Of a stretch of DNA of 64,000 nt, positions 53,616 through 64,000 are shown piece after piece. Position 1 is the first letter of the stretch. Every line of letters begins with the position of its first letter. The position numbers and the translations under genes are program-made. The notes beneath the pieces are model-generated. The model had not been told where the DNA came from. It was given only the letters and a program-made list of their open reading frames with translations, and did no database searches. Source of the stretch: Simmondsia chinensis (lineage: Eukaryota > Streptophyta > Magnoliopsida > Caryophyllales > Simmondsiaceae); contig JAGTTD010000008.1 in the NCBI GenBank assembly GCA_018398585.1, positions 3,422,501 through 3,486,500 of the forward strand, read 5' to 3'.

Positions 53616-53970
53616 GCCTCTAATACCACTTATTAAAATCACCCATAAGATAACGAACCACAAATCAAAATAACAATCATATACAAAAGGGGATTGGTGA
53701 GAACACCGACATTTACGTGGTTCAGCCGAAGCGTACATCCATGGAGGGAAGTACAATAATTTCATTATATCAAATGGAGTTTACATGAGACATTTTTCAA
53801 CTCTCAGTCATTCTTTTAACTCTAAATCAAACCTTAATGGTAACATACACAACCCCTGTGTATTTATAGAGTTATTACACTAAAACCCTAGTGTGTCATG
53901 GGCCTCAATAGGATTAGCCCAATCCTATATTTCATAAATAAGGCCCAATACAACTAGGCTCCACACATAA
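53616..53970 (-). mobile_element. LTR retrotransposon remnant: primer site plus LTR
   Basis: Minus strand GTGGTATTAGAGGCC (53616-53629) is a mutated initiator tRNA-Met primer site. To its right the LTR begins TATTAAAATCACC and carries ATTTACGTGGTTCAGCC, shared with the intact copia LTRs, and a TATA box (CTATAAATAC on the minus strand, 53860-53870). The LTR probably ends near CTCCACACA (53969). There is no coding region, so it is a deletion derivative or a TRIM. Confidence 0.6.
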
Positions 53971-54039
53971 TAGTAGCGTTGAAGCAACGATTGCTCGAGA
54001 CGGTTTCTTTTAAGCTCTTTGTATAAGAAATATGCTTGG

Positions 54040-54310
54040 GATGATTTATGAATTTTTCGAGTGCAAGAATCTAGAAGTTGAAGGGGATAGCGAAATTGTG
54101 ATTGAACCTCTTAATGGTTGATACAAAATGATATCTTCTTGAGTGATTTTCGTTGGGCTAAATGTTAAATCCAAGCACTGTTTTAGATAAGCGAACATGG
54201 TTGCGAATTGGGCAGCAAAACAAGTTGGCATGATCTCTTCTTCTATTAAGCTGTCTTCTATTATTGTACCGGACAGATTAGGAAGATCTTTTCCCGGAAA
54301 AGGTTCCTTA
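54040..54310 (+). pseudogene. L1-type LINE RNase H fragment
   Basis: The plus strand encodes, with stops, LEVEGDSEIVI...NMVANWAAKQVGMISS, the C-terminal half of the plant L1-type RNase H domain. No 3' UTR or tail is recognised. It is an old fragment. Confidence 0.65.
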
Positions 54311-54349
54311 TGCTTTTTTCTTGACTCTATTAAAAAATTTAGATCCAAA

Positions 54350-55480
54350 TCCTTTAATATCTATCCAGTATGATTTATTTATGATATATTTGAATGTAAA
54401 AAATGAGTTTTAAATGAATTTGGAAGTTCTTAATTGGGTTTGGGTGACATCAAGCGTGACCCAAATTAGACCCGAAATTATATCAACAATATGCTAAAAT
54501 TTAAAATTATGAAATTTTAAGTTCACAACACGAGGCCAAATTTCAACGTTTTTTATTGTGCTAGTATCTTAGACCATGTTCTAAAACTTTTTTTTTTTTT
54601 GAATCAATCTAAAACTACTATGATCTTTTTTGTAAAGATTGCCATATAACAAATATGTGCATAAAGATTACTAGTTAAGATTATTAGATGACTATCTAAT
54701 ATTACATTTATAATTATTATTAACATATCAAATAGAAAAGAAAACAAAGGGACTATAATTTGGCCAAATATTGGTTTTTGGTATACTACTATTACGCTAT
54801 ATTATTATTATTGTTATTATCGTTGTTATTATTATTAATATGATATGAAATTATAATATTATAATTTATTAGAAGATTTAAATAAGTCATAGATTTGTAA
54901 TAGATATTTGCTTCACCAAGTGAATCTCGTTTTGGTTAAAATTCTATAAAATAAATGAGTTTTTTTTTTTTCCTAATATTTGGGTTGAGTTAGGCTTTTT
55001 TGGGGCTTATTTTTAGAAGTAAATTGGATCCAAATTTGACTCATTGTCATCCGTAATTGTATTTATCCTTGCTGCTACGTTAAGAAGCAAAAGGCAAAAA
55101 TATATACATTAAAAAGCAATGATATCAAATGTAAAGTTTTGCGAAGGATCATCAACATTATATGCTCTTGTAATTATTCACTGTGTCAATTTAGTTTTTA
55201 TATTTTCAATTGTGCCAATTTAGTTATACGATTTAATGGTATCAATTTACTCCTAGAGTAAAAGGAACATTAAATTAGGAGAAAAATCTTAATGATCAGA
55301 TTATAGATAAGTTTAAATTGGGTCAACAAGTAGATTTGTATTGAGTTACATACATTTTATAATGACCACATAAAACTAAATTTTGACGACGTCAATTGTA
55401 TAATGACTAAATAAACATAATGAGCAAGCAAACAAACTTTTGTAAATTTATGTTTAAATTTGACTAAAACAGTGACAAAT
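54350..55480. other. Gene-free stretch with hAT-like MITE remnant
   Basis: 54350-55150 is AT-rich with (ATT)n near 54800. 55160-55480 holds family phrases (GTGTCAATTTAG, GTGCCAATTTAG, GAGTTACATACAT) of the 47053-47428 MITE, diverged and lacking clear termini. Confidence 0.45.
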
Positions 55481-55507
55481 GACATTTATTTTGCGGAAAA
55501 AAAAGGA

Positions 55508-55736
55508 ACATACCCAGTGCCTCAAGGGCTCCCGCCTAAGTAGGGTCTGGGGGAGCGAATGTACGCAGCCTTCCCCCTTCAGGGTGTTAACCTAAAGAGA
55601 GACTGTTTCCGAGTGTCTCCAACCTGAGAGTGAGGACTTCCCAGGAGGTCACCCATCCTGGTACTACTCTCGCCCAAGCATGCTTCACTTCGGAGTTCTA
55701 ATGGAATCCGGTGACGGCATGTTGGTGCCCTTAAGA
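55508..55736 (-). mobile_element. 5S-headed SINE, subfamily B
   Basis: Minus strand GGGCACCAACATGCCGTCACCGGATTCC, then AAGCATGCTTGGGCGAGAGTAGTACCAGGATGGGTGACCTCC (control region well kept), then CAGTCTCTCTTTAGG, GGCTGCGTACATTCGC, and a tail GGGTATGTTCC plus T8. Near full length (229 bp). Confidence 0.9.
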
Positions 55737-56066
55737 TGAATCATTTAACTGAACAATAATCAAAGTATATCCAGAAAATATAGACGGACTATGATTAAAA
55801 GTAGATCATTCATATACATGTATCAACATCTCATATACAAGAAATACTGACAGTATCACCTTGAGGGTCGATTGTCAAATAATTCCTCGTAAACGGGAAG
55901 AGGGTATTTTTTGGCACCAAATCAAGAACCCAAAATGCTCCTGCAAAAGATCATTATAGCTATAGTTACTTTAACTCTCCATTCCGCTTCGAAGTACCTG
56001 TATTCGATGCAACTACTTGAACAGTTACGACACCTCAAATTAGATCAAATAATGGAAAAATCTTAG

Positions 56067-56240
56067 GGCTTGTTTGGCATTATTTCTTGTTCTTTGTTTT
56101 TTTCTTTTTCAGTTTCTTCTAGTTTAGGTAAAAATTAAAGCAGAAAACAAAAGAAGAAAAGAACCGTTTTGAAAACCCAGATTTTTAGTTGTTAACTAAC
56201 AAAGAACTCTAAATAGAGAACAATACCAAACAAGCCCGTA
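56067..56240. repeat. Short MITE with GGGCTTGTTTGG termini
   Basis: GGGCTTGTTTGGCATTATTTC at the left and AATACCAAACAAGCCC at the right form good inverted ends, 174 bp apart. It lies just downstream of the UVR gene stop codon, probably in or after its 3' UTR. Confidence 0.75.
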
Positions 56241-56315
56241 GAAAATGATATATTATAACTTCCGAACACATACCTATATCCGACTCTCAATACCAGAGCA
56301 TGAACCTAATCAGAA

Positions 56316-59300
56316 TCAAGCACCTTGTCCATCTTGTTCATCGTCTGAATCATAAGGAACTTCATGTCGAGGCTGCTTGTACTTGTCTCGCAGCTGCTTG
56401 ATGGGTATGAAGTCTCCAGCTGAGTCGGCTCCGTAGAATAAAAAGGAAAGGTAGGGGTGATCAAACCTGCCCTGCGCATACACAAGGACAGCCATATGGT
56501 ACTACATAAGTAGCATACATTTTTAGTGCCCCAAGGGCTCCCGCCTAAGCAGGGTCTGGGGGGTGGATGTACACAGCCTTCCCCCTTAGGGTGCTACCCT
56601 GAAGAGAGACTATCTCCGAGAACCCCAACCTGAGACGTGCAATACAAGGACTTTCCAAGAGGTCACCCATCTTGATACTACTCTCACCTAAGCATGCTTA
56701 ACTTCGGAGTTCTAATGGGATCCGGTGCTTGCGTGTTGGTACACTCTTAGGTATATAGTACTACAATAGCGCATCCATTAAAAATATTTTCCTTACAACA
56801 AAGTGGGGCACCGTTTAGTTCTAACGGAAAATATTTTCCTTATGAAATATTTTGAATTAAAAAAACATTTTCCCAAAATTTTTTTTAAATGAAGAAAATG
56901 GTTTTATCCTATAAATTTGTATGAGATTCATGCTTAGCTAAAAGTGAAGCATATGACGTGAGGTTACGATTGGAAAATGTTTTCCTTCCGTGAAAGAAAA
57001 TGTTCTCTTTTACTGAGGGGAGGTCAATTTCCTGTCATCTGAGGAAAATATTTTCGTTTCATTGGTTGTTGCAATAGAGTTATGCAAAGAAACAATAGAA
57101 TTGAGACGGAAAATGTTCTCAATCAAATCAAACGGAGTCTAGATGAGGCTTTAGTTACCTTTTCTGGCTTCTTTGGAACTAATAAATTCTCCTCAGGAAC
57201 TGCAACAAGCATGACCACCATATCATCCATAAGCTAAAGGCTGCTCAAATATCATTCTACACTAAAATGCTTTTGATGATGCATGTGTAAAAGGATTTAA
57301 TGATTATAAAATATATGATATTTCAAACTGTATCTTACTAGATTTGGTTTGATAATTTGTTAGAATTAAAATAAAATCACTTAGTATCTTTATTGAAGCC
57401 AACAAAATATTTTCACTAGAATTATTTTGTCTCAATTATCCAATACTGTCTTAGAAATTAGTTTTTTACTTACCGTTATTTTTAGATTTTAAGAAATCTC
57501 ATCAAGTTTTAGTTCTGGTATAGCAAGACATCAACTAGACTGCGCTATCATTTGGTCCAGGAGTGGATCAGAATGATTGCTCTTTGGTCTGGTCGTTGGA
57601 CCTGGATTTGGACCTTTAGGCAGTCCGAGCTCAGAGCGAACATTTTAAAAGTATTGTAACACAGTTTAAACTGGGGGAGTTCGTTCATGCCATGATCAAA
57701 TGGACACAAGTCATTATTTGATCAAATCTTCGGTCTAGTCTAATATGGGTTTGGATCGATGAATAGTAAGTCCTATAGTCTGCTAATATCGGTCACAAGT
57801 TATTGCGGAACTAACTTGCAACTAACCCAGTTTACGCGGCTGGTTTACCGAAAAATCATATAGGGAGTGTGATTATATATTTGTTTATGGGACTTCAATA
57901 ATTGCATTAATCCACTCCCAAAACAAAGAGAGAGACTGCAATGAGAAAATAGGTGCCATAAACAAAAGCCGTATCTTACCATAGGTTACAAGAAGATTTG
58001 GATCTGCATGTACATCTACCAAAACCTGACAAGTAGCACGATCAAACTTGACACACAAATAAAATTCCAGAGGTGCTCAACATTCAAGGTAATAACAAGA
58101 AACGCAGGCCCTATAAAGTTTTATCCCCTTGTATTTGTGTGATGTGCTTCCAAAGTGGGGAACCACATGCTCACTTTTTTGTTGACTTAAGTTCAGTGGC
58201 TTAGGATATGTGGTGCAAGTGGTTGTCTCTTTTCAAGCAGGTCCGGGTATCCCCATATAGAGTAAAAAGTGATCTTTTGGTTAAATTCAAAGGATTGGGG
58301 AAGAATAAGGACATCAAAATTAAGGTGACCATTCTTTGGTGTATTTGGCAGGAAAGAAACGACATAATATTTAAGGAGATCATCATATCCTTACTATCAA
58401 AGAAAAGAAGATTCAAGGTAATAACTAGGTAATAATAACTGAGAATGCAATTATGAGAAGTAAAATAAAAAAGCTTGATGATTAACCCAGATTTTTCATT
58501 TTTTGATGATAATTAACCCAGGAATATTGCATCGTTAAACGTTGCAGTAAGAAACGAGAGGCTGAATACATGACATCTTAGGATCATTTTGATGATGCAC
58601 AGAAACACAAATGCACACATGAATCCAACGGACAAGGAAACCAAACCAACATCAGCGCCAGCATACATCATATAACTGCTTTCGTCTCCATTTGCAACTA
58701 AGGGTGCGCTGATTTCGCAAAAATTCCTCATTTTCAGAGAAAAGTTTCTAAACCTTCATGTTTACCTCAAAAAAGCATTCAAAAGCCTTAATTCTACAGA
58801 ACTTTCTAGAAGAACAGTTTTCTAGTTTTTTTTCCCTTTGTACCAAAACTACACATTGCTCAATGGAGGAAAGGTAGATACAGGCCAAAGAAAAGTCGGA
58901 TGGTGACAATTAAACATGACCTTATCCAACTAAACCTTAATAAAAAGATGACCCCAGATAGAGCTAAATGGTGGTCAAAATACATGTGGCCGATATAGTT
59001 GACACGACAGGGTGGCATACTGATGTCAGTTCACAACGTCTCTAGTCTTTCATGTTCGCTAATACTGTTGTTGATGCTCTATCGTTGTTTGCATATTTGG
59101 TACTACTTTATTTGGCTTTTATAAATATGTTCCGTTTTTGCTTTTTAAAGTTGGAGGTCCTTCGGAAGCATCCTCCCCTCAGGGTTACGTTTCACCCTTC
59201 CATACCTCCCGCTTTGGCGGGAGCCTTTTAGGCACTGGGTTTGTTGTTGTCGTACCAAAAACTGAAAAACAAATTTCCAATTTCCTGTTTCTAATTGGGA

Positions 59301-60589
59301 GGGTTATTTTCTCGTGTTTTCCAAATCATTATGTGTTTCCCATATTTCATTTTCCATGGAGAACACCTAGAAAAGCAAAGATTAAAAAAGTTAAAAATAA
59401 TTTCATGAACTAAACAACCTAAATGACTAGCTCAATGCACAGTCTAAAATGTCATTTGGGCAAAAATGCAGGTTCAAGGAGCCAACAAATGGGAAAAAAT
59501 TGTTGGAAGAAATGGCAAGTACAATATACCTGGTAGAAGGGCTGGTTAGAACCGCGAGATAAATCCTGAATGTTTGCATTTTCCATCCATGAACTTGATT
59601 CGCAGCACACTGGATCCATTCCGCAAATTACTCCTCGGTAGCCTGAAATCATACTTAGATTTAAATATAAATATTGCTCATTTTTTGCATTTTTGCTTTT
59701 TAGAGTTGGGGAGTCTCGGAAACAACCTTCCTTCAGGGTAGGACCCTGTAGAGATAAGGTTGCATACATTTCAAACCCCCAACCCTGCCTTGGCGGGAGC
59801 CTCTTAGGCACTAGGTTTGTTGTTGTAGTTGTTTTCAATGAAAAACTGATCTACTTGGGTTTAAATTTCAACCCTGGCTCGTTCCTCATAAAAAGTGTGC
59901 TATTCAAAATACGGAAATAAGAAAAATCCCATCAACTTGGAAATAAAAGAAGAAAAAAATATTTGACAAGTATCCAAAATGAAAGCATCAGAAGTGACAT
60001 GAATCACAGAATAAACTTTTAAGGATTGGTTAGGGAAAAAGGAACAAAAAGAAAATGAGCCAACGCCACCTAAATGTATTTAAAAGCTTGAGGTATTGCA
60101 TGATTATCATTGACTGACTTCAATAAGAGTATGTTTGGTATCCTTTCCTCCTTGTGGATTTTGGTTTTGCGAAACTAAAAACTAGTTTTTAAAATGGTTT
60201 TTTTGGCTTTTGGATTTGTTTTCAATTTTTAGTCAAACCCAAAAAAACTAAACAAAAAGAAACAAAAAACTAGAAAAAATCATTTTCAAAATATTAATTT
60301 TTAATCTCTAAAAAACCAAAATCTGCAAACAAAAAAAAATATCAAATGAGCCTTAAACTATCCATATATAAACCAAAAAAAAATTAGGCTAGCGCTCACC
60401 AGAAAACTTTGTACTGACAGTAAAACATAAATATACAGATTGGATTCAACCTCCCACCACCAGGCACCAGGTACAACTAAGCCTAGTTTAACTGGACATT
60501 TAGATGCAGGATTTGCATTATTCTAGAATTGTGATATTTCAATGACAGTATTATCTACTCCCCGGACTGCTGAAAATCATGAAAAAGAG

Positions 60590-60623
<34 letters not shown>

Positions 60624-63600
60624 ATCCGGCGATGCCAAATTTCATAGATGATACTAGAAAGCTATGGAAAACTTGGAATCCATGAGATGGTCCCAGCAAT
60701 TACCAAATGTCTTATGTCTCACTTTCTGCCCCAAACGAAAAGCATATTGAACATTTTCATACGCCAGAGCGTTTGCTGATGCAGCAAGAGACTCTGCCTC
60801 GATCTTCGAAATTTCATCCCGCAATTCAGCAGCCACGGCATAGTTCTCACTGTCAACTGCATTCTGCAGTTCTGCTCTGCAAGATAGGAAACAAATAAGA
60901 CAGGATTCGTCACAAATACCATGCACTCAACATCGAATGTGCATTACACAAAAGATATGGGCCCAAGTTCGAAAGAAAGGACCGACCGTAAGCGCAGGAT
61001 ACGGATGGCTTGATCTTGAACTTCACTCTTTGAAGTAGAACCTTTTTTTGCATCCCATTGTCGTATGACCTCTTCCTCAACCTACCAGGGAACATGCCAA
61101 TTACATACGTAAAAGCTCAAAGAAAACCATATTTTCTGAAAGTGTTGCTCATATGCAAATAGCTAAGACCAGAGCTCTAAATACCGAATTGAACTTCAAT
61201 GCCAGTCTCCTCAAATAATGAACAAGATGTGGCATTCTGCTATATCTTGAGTAAGGGTGTAAACAATCCAAACTTTCAATGAATTACTCATGTTTGAAAT
61301 CAATTAGCTTGTTCGTATTTGTTATGAGCGCTCAATAGCTTATCGAGCTGAGTTCAAGTAGGCCCAATAAGCTTAACAAGCCGGGCTTGAATAGAGGGTG
61401 CTTAACTTCTTAAGGTTTGCAAATAGTTTTGATAAGGCCTCAACAAGGTCTCCTTACAAGCTTGTCAAGGACTTTCTATGTTAACAGCTCAATATTAGCT
61501 CAATAGTAACTCAAATTGCTCAACTCAACTGTAATGTAGACTAGATAACGCGCTCAACTCGATTATAAGCCTAAATTGGCTCGATAAAGAGCTCCACTCT
61601 ACTCAATAAGGATAATGAACCATGTATCGAACACATTAATATATTAGCAAACCGAATTTGAACGCAGGTTTGAAAGCTCAATAAATGCTCGGATGAAACT
61701 AGAGCTCGATAAAGCTTATGAAGCTCGAGTCGAACAAGGAGATGTCTGGCTCAACTCGGCTCATTTACTCCCCTAATCTCGAGGACATAGATTCTTCCTA
61801 TCCATGTTTTTCAAAATGACAACATCCAGGTAGAAATAGATGCCTTTCAAATTTCAAACAAAATGTAAATATTTAAATGAAGTTCTTTATCTTTTTCTTG
61901 TCACCCGAGCATTTCGGATATGAAGTCTCGTTTGAAGCTTTAGACAACTCGCAAAAGAAAACCAATAAGGACATAACTGCTCTCAAAAAACGTGACAAAG
62001 CAACTGGAACCTCTTCGCAGACATGACATCGAAGGAGTAAAATGTCTAACCTCATCAAGCTTGTTTCTCAGTTGTTGTGCAATGTCATACTGCTCCAAAT
62101 TCAAAGCATACTGCCAGCAACATGCAAGATCCAGATATCAAAGAATGTCCAAGTGAAACAAGGTGTATAACAGCAAAAACTTCTTTTAGTTCAAAGACCG
62201 TAGCCACAGCATCCATATCTGACAAGTCTGGAAACTTGTATGCATCACAAGTGTACATTTCCAGTCCGCATTAGAACTCCGAAGTGGGTACCAACACGCC
62301 GTCACCAGATCCATTAGAACTCCGAAGTTAAGCGTGCTTGGGCGAGAGCAGTACCAGGATGGGTGACCTCCTGGAAAGTCCTCACCCTCAGGTTGGGGGC
62401 ACTCGGAAACAGCCTCTCTTCAGGGCTAATACCCTGAAGGTGGAAGGCTGCATACATCCGCCCCCCTCCCCCCCCCCTGACCCTGCTTAGGCGAGAGCCC
62501 TTGGGGCACTGGGTATGTTGCTTTTGCTTTTATACTGGACATCGTCAACAAGCATAACAAGACACTTGAACTTGTGTTAATACTTTCCGGAAGAACAAAA
62601 TTCAACTTACTAGTAAGAAAACTATAGTATTATTACAGTACTCGGTGGTGTGGTTCACACATGGCCTTGACTCAGTACAAGAAATAACTCCTCTGAATAA
62701 AATGATAAAAGAGATTAGAAACTGCAACATGTATAATAAACAAAAACTAGAAGAGTCCAGTCTAGAAACAATGTCAAGTGTCACAACTCACCATTTCAGA
62801 TTCCAGTAGATGAATTGCAAATTGGATCAACTGGTTCATCTTGACTCAGAACAAATCTTACTGCTAGGTCTATGTTTCTAGAGCATGCATAATAAACAAA
62901 AACTAGAACGCAGCTTGTACTAGAACTAATGGGATTTGCTGAAAAACAAATAAAAAATTGGCATTAGCTTATGAAACTTCAACTAGCCTAATGTTTCCTC
63001 AATTCTTGCTTCATATTCCATTTGTACTTCTGCTTCCTATATAGACTTTGTACCAATTGATATTCAAACCACACTAAGGAAGAAGCTTCGGTCTTTATCA
63101 AGCAAACACTGATACATACAGGTAGGCAAATAAGGATACTATCACTGACACGAAACACCATTCTCAGAAAAAAGAAACATGGACCAAACTAGGCATCAAA
63201 GAAGGATGAGACAAACCATCACAGATCATGACCGCAAACAGTCTAGGGCTATGCATTGCATAAATGGAAAAGAACCCTTCAAAAGCATAAGAGAGTATTA
63301 AGAATCAGAATGTGGTAGTAATACTCCAGTGCAAGGGTTTCCAGACTTCTCCAAGCTCAAAGTAGACGAATCAAGAACAACAAACCCAATGCCACAAGGG
63401 TTCCTGCTTGAGATGGGTATGGGGGGGTGAAATGTACGCAGTCTTACCCTTTCAGGGTGGTACCTTAAAGCGAGGCTGTTTCCGTGGGAACCCAACCCTA
63501 ATGCAGCAAAGCAACATAGAGCAACAAGCAGTAAAGCAACAACTAGCGACAAGAGAGCAACAATACCACACGCAAGCAAACAAGCAACAAGCACAATATT

Positions 63601-63943
63601 AAACACGTAAGCCTAGGAGCGCTATGAACTAATTTCGTCACTCTCCTCTATCCTAAACCGCTACGTCAACTACATCTATTCAAAGTAGACGAAAATGCAA
63701 ATCAAACATGCTAAAGATTTCTTCCTAAAATCCTAGCTTACATTAGCAGTGTATGAGATGTTAGATGATCGCAAACCTGCACTCGAGTAGCCAAGTCCAG
63801 CTGGAAAAAGAAGACTAATATATCTTCATTAGCACTCTCACTACGTTCGGAACTTGCATCTAATCCTTTGTCACCTCCTCCACCTTTAAATAGCCAGCTT
63901 GCTTGAACTCTCACATTTCTTTGTCTAGGGATATATGGCTGGC
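56316..63943 (-). CDS. UVR-motif and YccV-like (hemimethylated-DNA-binding) domain protein, 5' partial
   Basis: Eight exons were assembled from GT-AG borders: 63777-63943, 62051-62110, 60987-61081, 60704-60876, 59530-59642, 57980-58025, 57159-57199 and 56316-56471 (851 bases, phases consistent, 282 residues plus TGA). The visible part starts GQPYIPRQRN. A UVR-type helical pair follows (FFFQLDLATRVQ|YALNLEQYDIAQQL, then AELQNAVDSENYAVAAELRDEI), then the YccV-like domain (YAFRLGQKVRHKTFG|YRGVICGMDP...PFYQ|VLVDVHADPNLLVTY|VPEENLLVP) and an acidic C-terminus. The start codon and presumed plastid presequence are beyond the window. It resembles Arabidopsis At2g03390 from memory. UVR motifs occur in UvrB/C and Clp-associated plastid proteins; the precise role is unknown. 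Introns contain many transposable elements. Confidence 0.93.
56521..56751 (-). mobile_element. 5S-headed SINE, subfamily B, in the last intron of the UVR gene
   Basis: Minus strand CCTAAGAGTGTACCAACACGCAAGCACCGGATCCC, a 5S block with AAGCATGCTTAGGTGAGAG, then the 3' body and GGGGCACTAAAAATG. Flanks TATGGTACTACATAAG (about 56496) and TATAGTACTACAATAG (about 56752) suggest a target duplication. Same strand as the host gene, with its 3' end 50 bp from the last exon. Confidence 0.88.
56808..57150. repeat. GGAAAATG-rich MITE in the same intron
   Basis: CACCGTTTAGTTCTAACGGAAAATA at the left and GGAAAATGTTC...AAATCAAACGGAGTCTAG at the right are inverted. Internal GGAAAATGTTTTCC palindromes match 48334-48690. 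It ends about 10 bp from the exon at 57159. Confidence 0.65.
58100..58430 (+). pseudogene. L1-type LINE fragment (zinc-binding RT-associated domain)
   Basis: The plus strand encodes CVMCFQSGEPHAHFFVDLSSV...DMWCKWLSLFKQ...VTILWCIWQERNDIIFKE with one stop, matching the zf-RVT region of plant L1 LINEs (C-x2-C...H-F, then W-x-I-W-x-E-R-N). It is antisense to the UVR gene and lies in its third intron from the 3' end. Confidence 0.75.
58850..59256 (+). pseudogene. 5'-truncated RTE-type LINE in a UVR gene intron
   Basis: RRYRPKKSRMVTIKHDLIQLNLNKKMTPDRAKWW is the C-terminal signature of the RTE polyprotein. The 3' UTR continues to AAAGTTGGAGGTCCTTCGG, GCTTTGGCGGGAGCC and TTGTTGTTGTCG. It is inserted antisense to the gene. 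Part of the 3' body (between GGGTTACG and TTTCACCC) is deleted. Confidence 0.82.
59695..59832 (+). mobile_element. SINE/RTE 3'-body copy in a UVR gene intron
   Basis: GCTTTTTAGAGTTGGGGAGTCTCGGAAACAACC, AAGGTTGCATACATTTC, CTTGGCGGGAGCC, TTGTTGTTGTAGTTG. It is preceded by the same GCTTTTTA(A/G)AGTTGG phrase as the LINE at 59140, so it is probably LINE-derived. It starts about 50 bp from the exon ending at 59642. Confidence 0.8.
60125..60357. repeat. TGTTTGGTATC-type MITE
   Basis: GTATGTTTGGTATCCTTTCC at the left and ATATCAAATGAGCCTTA at the right are weak inverted ends. The interior is AAAAACTAG-rich in both orientations. Confidence 0.5.
60590..60623. repeat. (GA)n microsatellite
   Basis: GAGAAGAGAAAGAG followed by uninterrupted (AG)n, 80 bp from the UVR gene exon at 60704, on the intron side. 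On the transcribed strand it is a pyrimidine run. Confidence 0.9.
61253..61780. repeat. GAGC-rich foldback MITE in a UVR gene intron
   Basis: Opens AAGGGTGTAAACAATCC and closes GGCTCATTTACTCCCCTAAT. The interior has AGCTTATCGAGCTGAGTTC and GAGCTCGATAAAGC-type phrases. Same family as 22789-23213, diverged. Confidence 0.6.
62269..62527 (+). mobile_element. 5S-headed SINE, subfamily B, with duplicated 5S segment at the 5' end
   Basis: GGGTACCAACACGCCGTCACC begins at 62286. Box A/IE and box C are well kept (AAGCGTGCTTGGGCGAGAGC, GGATGGGTGACCTCC), but the 5S 3' end is trimmed (GTCCTCACCCTCAGG). The tail is GGGTATGTTGCTTTTGCTTTT. Directly upstream, 62269-62285 reads CATTAGAACTCCGAAGT, identical to an internal part of its own 5S head. 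It lies antisense in an intron of the UVR gene. Confidence 0.88.
63372..63500 (-). mobile_element. SINE/RTE 3'-body copy in a UVR gene intron
   Basis: Plus strand AAGAACAACAAACCCAATGCC, GAAATGTACGCAGTCTTACC, GAGGCTGTTTCCGTGGG is the reverse of the shared body. No 5S head. Confidence 0.75.
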
Positions 63944-64000
63944 CTGTAAGAAATAGGTTCTGCACACAGTGATACCATACAGAATGTCTTTCAGTCCCTT

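Noticed and set aside
54046..54348. 100-aa minus-strand ORF
   Set aside because: The plus strand of the same region encodes an L1 RNase H fragment, which explains it.

Overview
The window is nuclear DNA of a flowering plant, most likely a eudicot. It is AT-rich, its genes have introns with GT-AG borders, and it holds a plant-specific DUF863 gene, an organellar PLS-class PPR gene and a UVR/YccV-domain gene. The rest is mostly transposable elements of many kinds, often nested. The species cannot be named from the sequence.

Layout. 1-6930: an Athila-like Ty3/gypsy retrotransposon on the minus strand, cut by the window edge, with its 5' LTR at 5541-6930. It sits inside a small 5S-rRNA-headed SINE. 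7000-27000: gene-free, filled with SINEs, 5'-truncated RTE-type LINE ends, tRNA-derived SINEs, a 358-bp solo LTR (16865-17222) and many terminal-inverted-repeat elements. 27129-33264: a complete young Ty1/copia element on the minus strand, with 991-bp LTRs that differ at 4 positions, a 5-bp target duplication and an intact 1345-residue gag-pol. 33413-35480: an L1 remnant and nested SINE/MITE insertions. About 35600-44330: DUF863 gene, plus strand, three coding exons (39439-39648, 40679-41390, 42009-43882; 931 aa) behind a long 5' UTR intron. 44700-50700: MITE-rich, gene-free. 50707-52821: intronless PPR gene, plus strand. 56316-63943: UVR/YccV-domain gene, minus strand, eight exons resolved, with its first exon(s) beyond the right edge. 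It converges on the PPR gene.

The strongest unusual signal is a composite SINE. A nearly complete 5S rRNA copy with its internal Pol III control region is fused directly to a 3' body that usually ends in (GTT)n. The same 3' body forms the 3' end of three truncated RTE-type LINEs here (8703-9288, about 25185-26046, about 58850-59256). The window therefore seems to hold both the SINE and the type of LINE whose enzyme mobilises it. Eight head-bearing copies fall into two subfamilies with different 5' heads and tails, and there are about a dozen tail-only copies. One is a 43-bp insertion with a perfect 16-bp target duplication (26824-26898). All insertions into gene introns that retain a 5S head belong to subfamily B.
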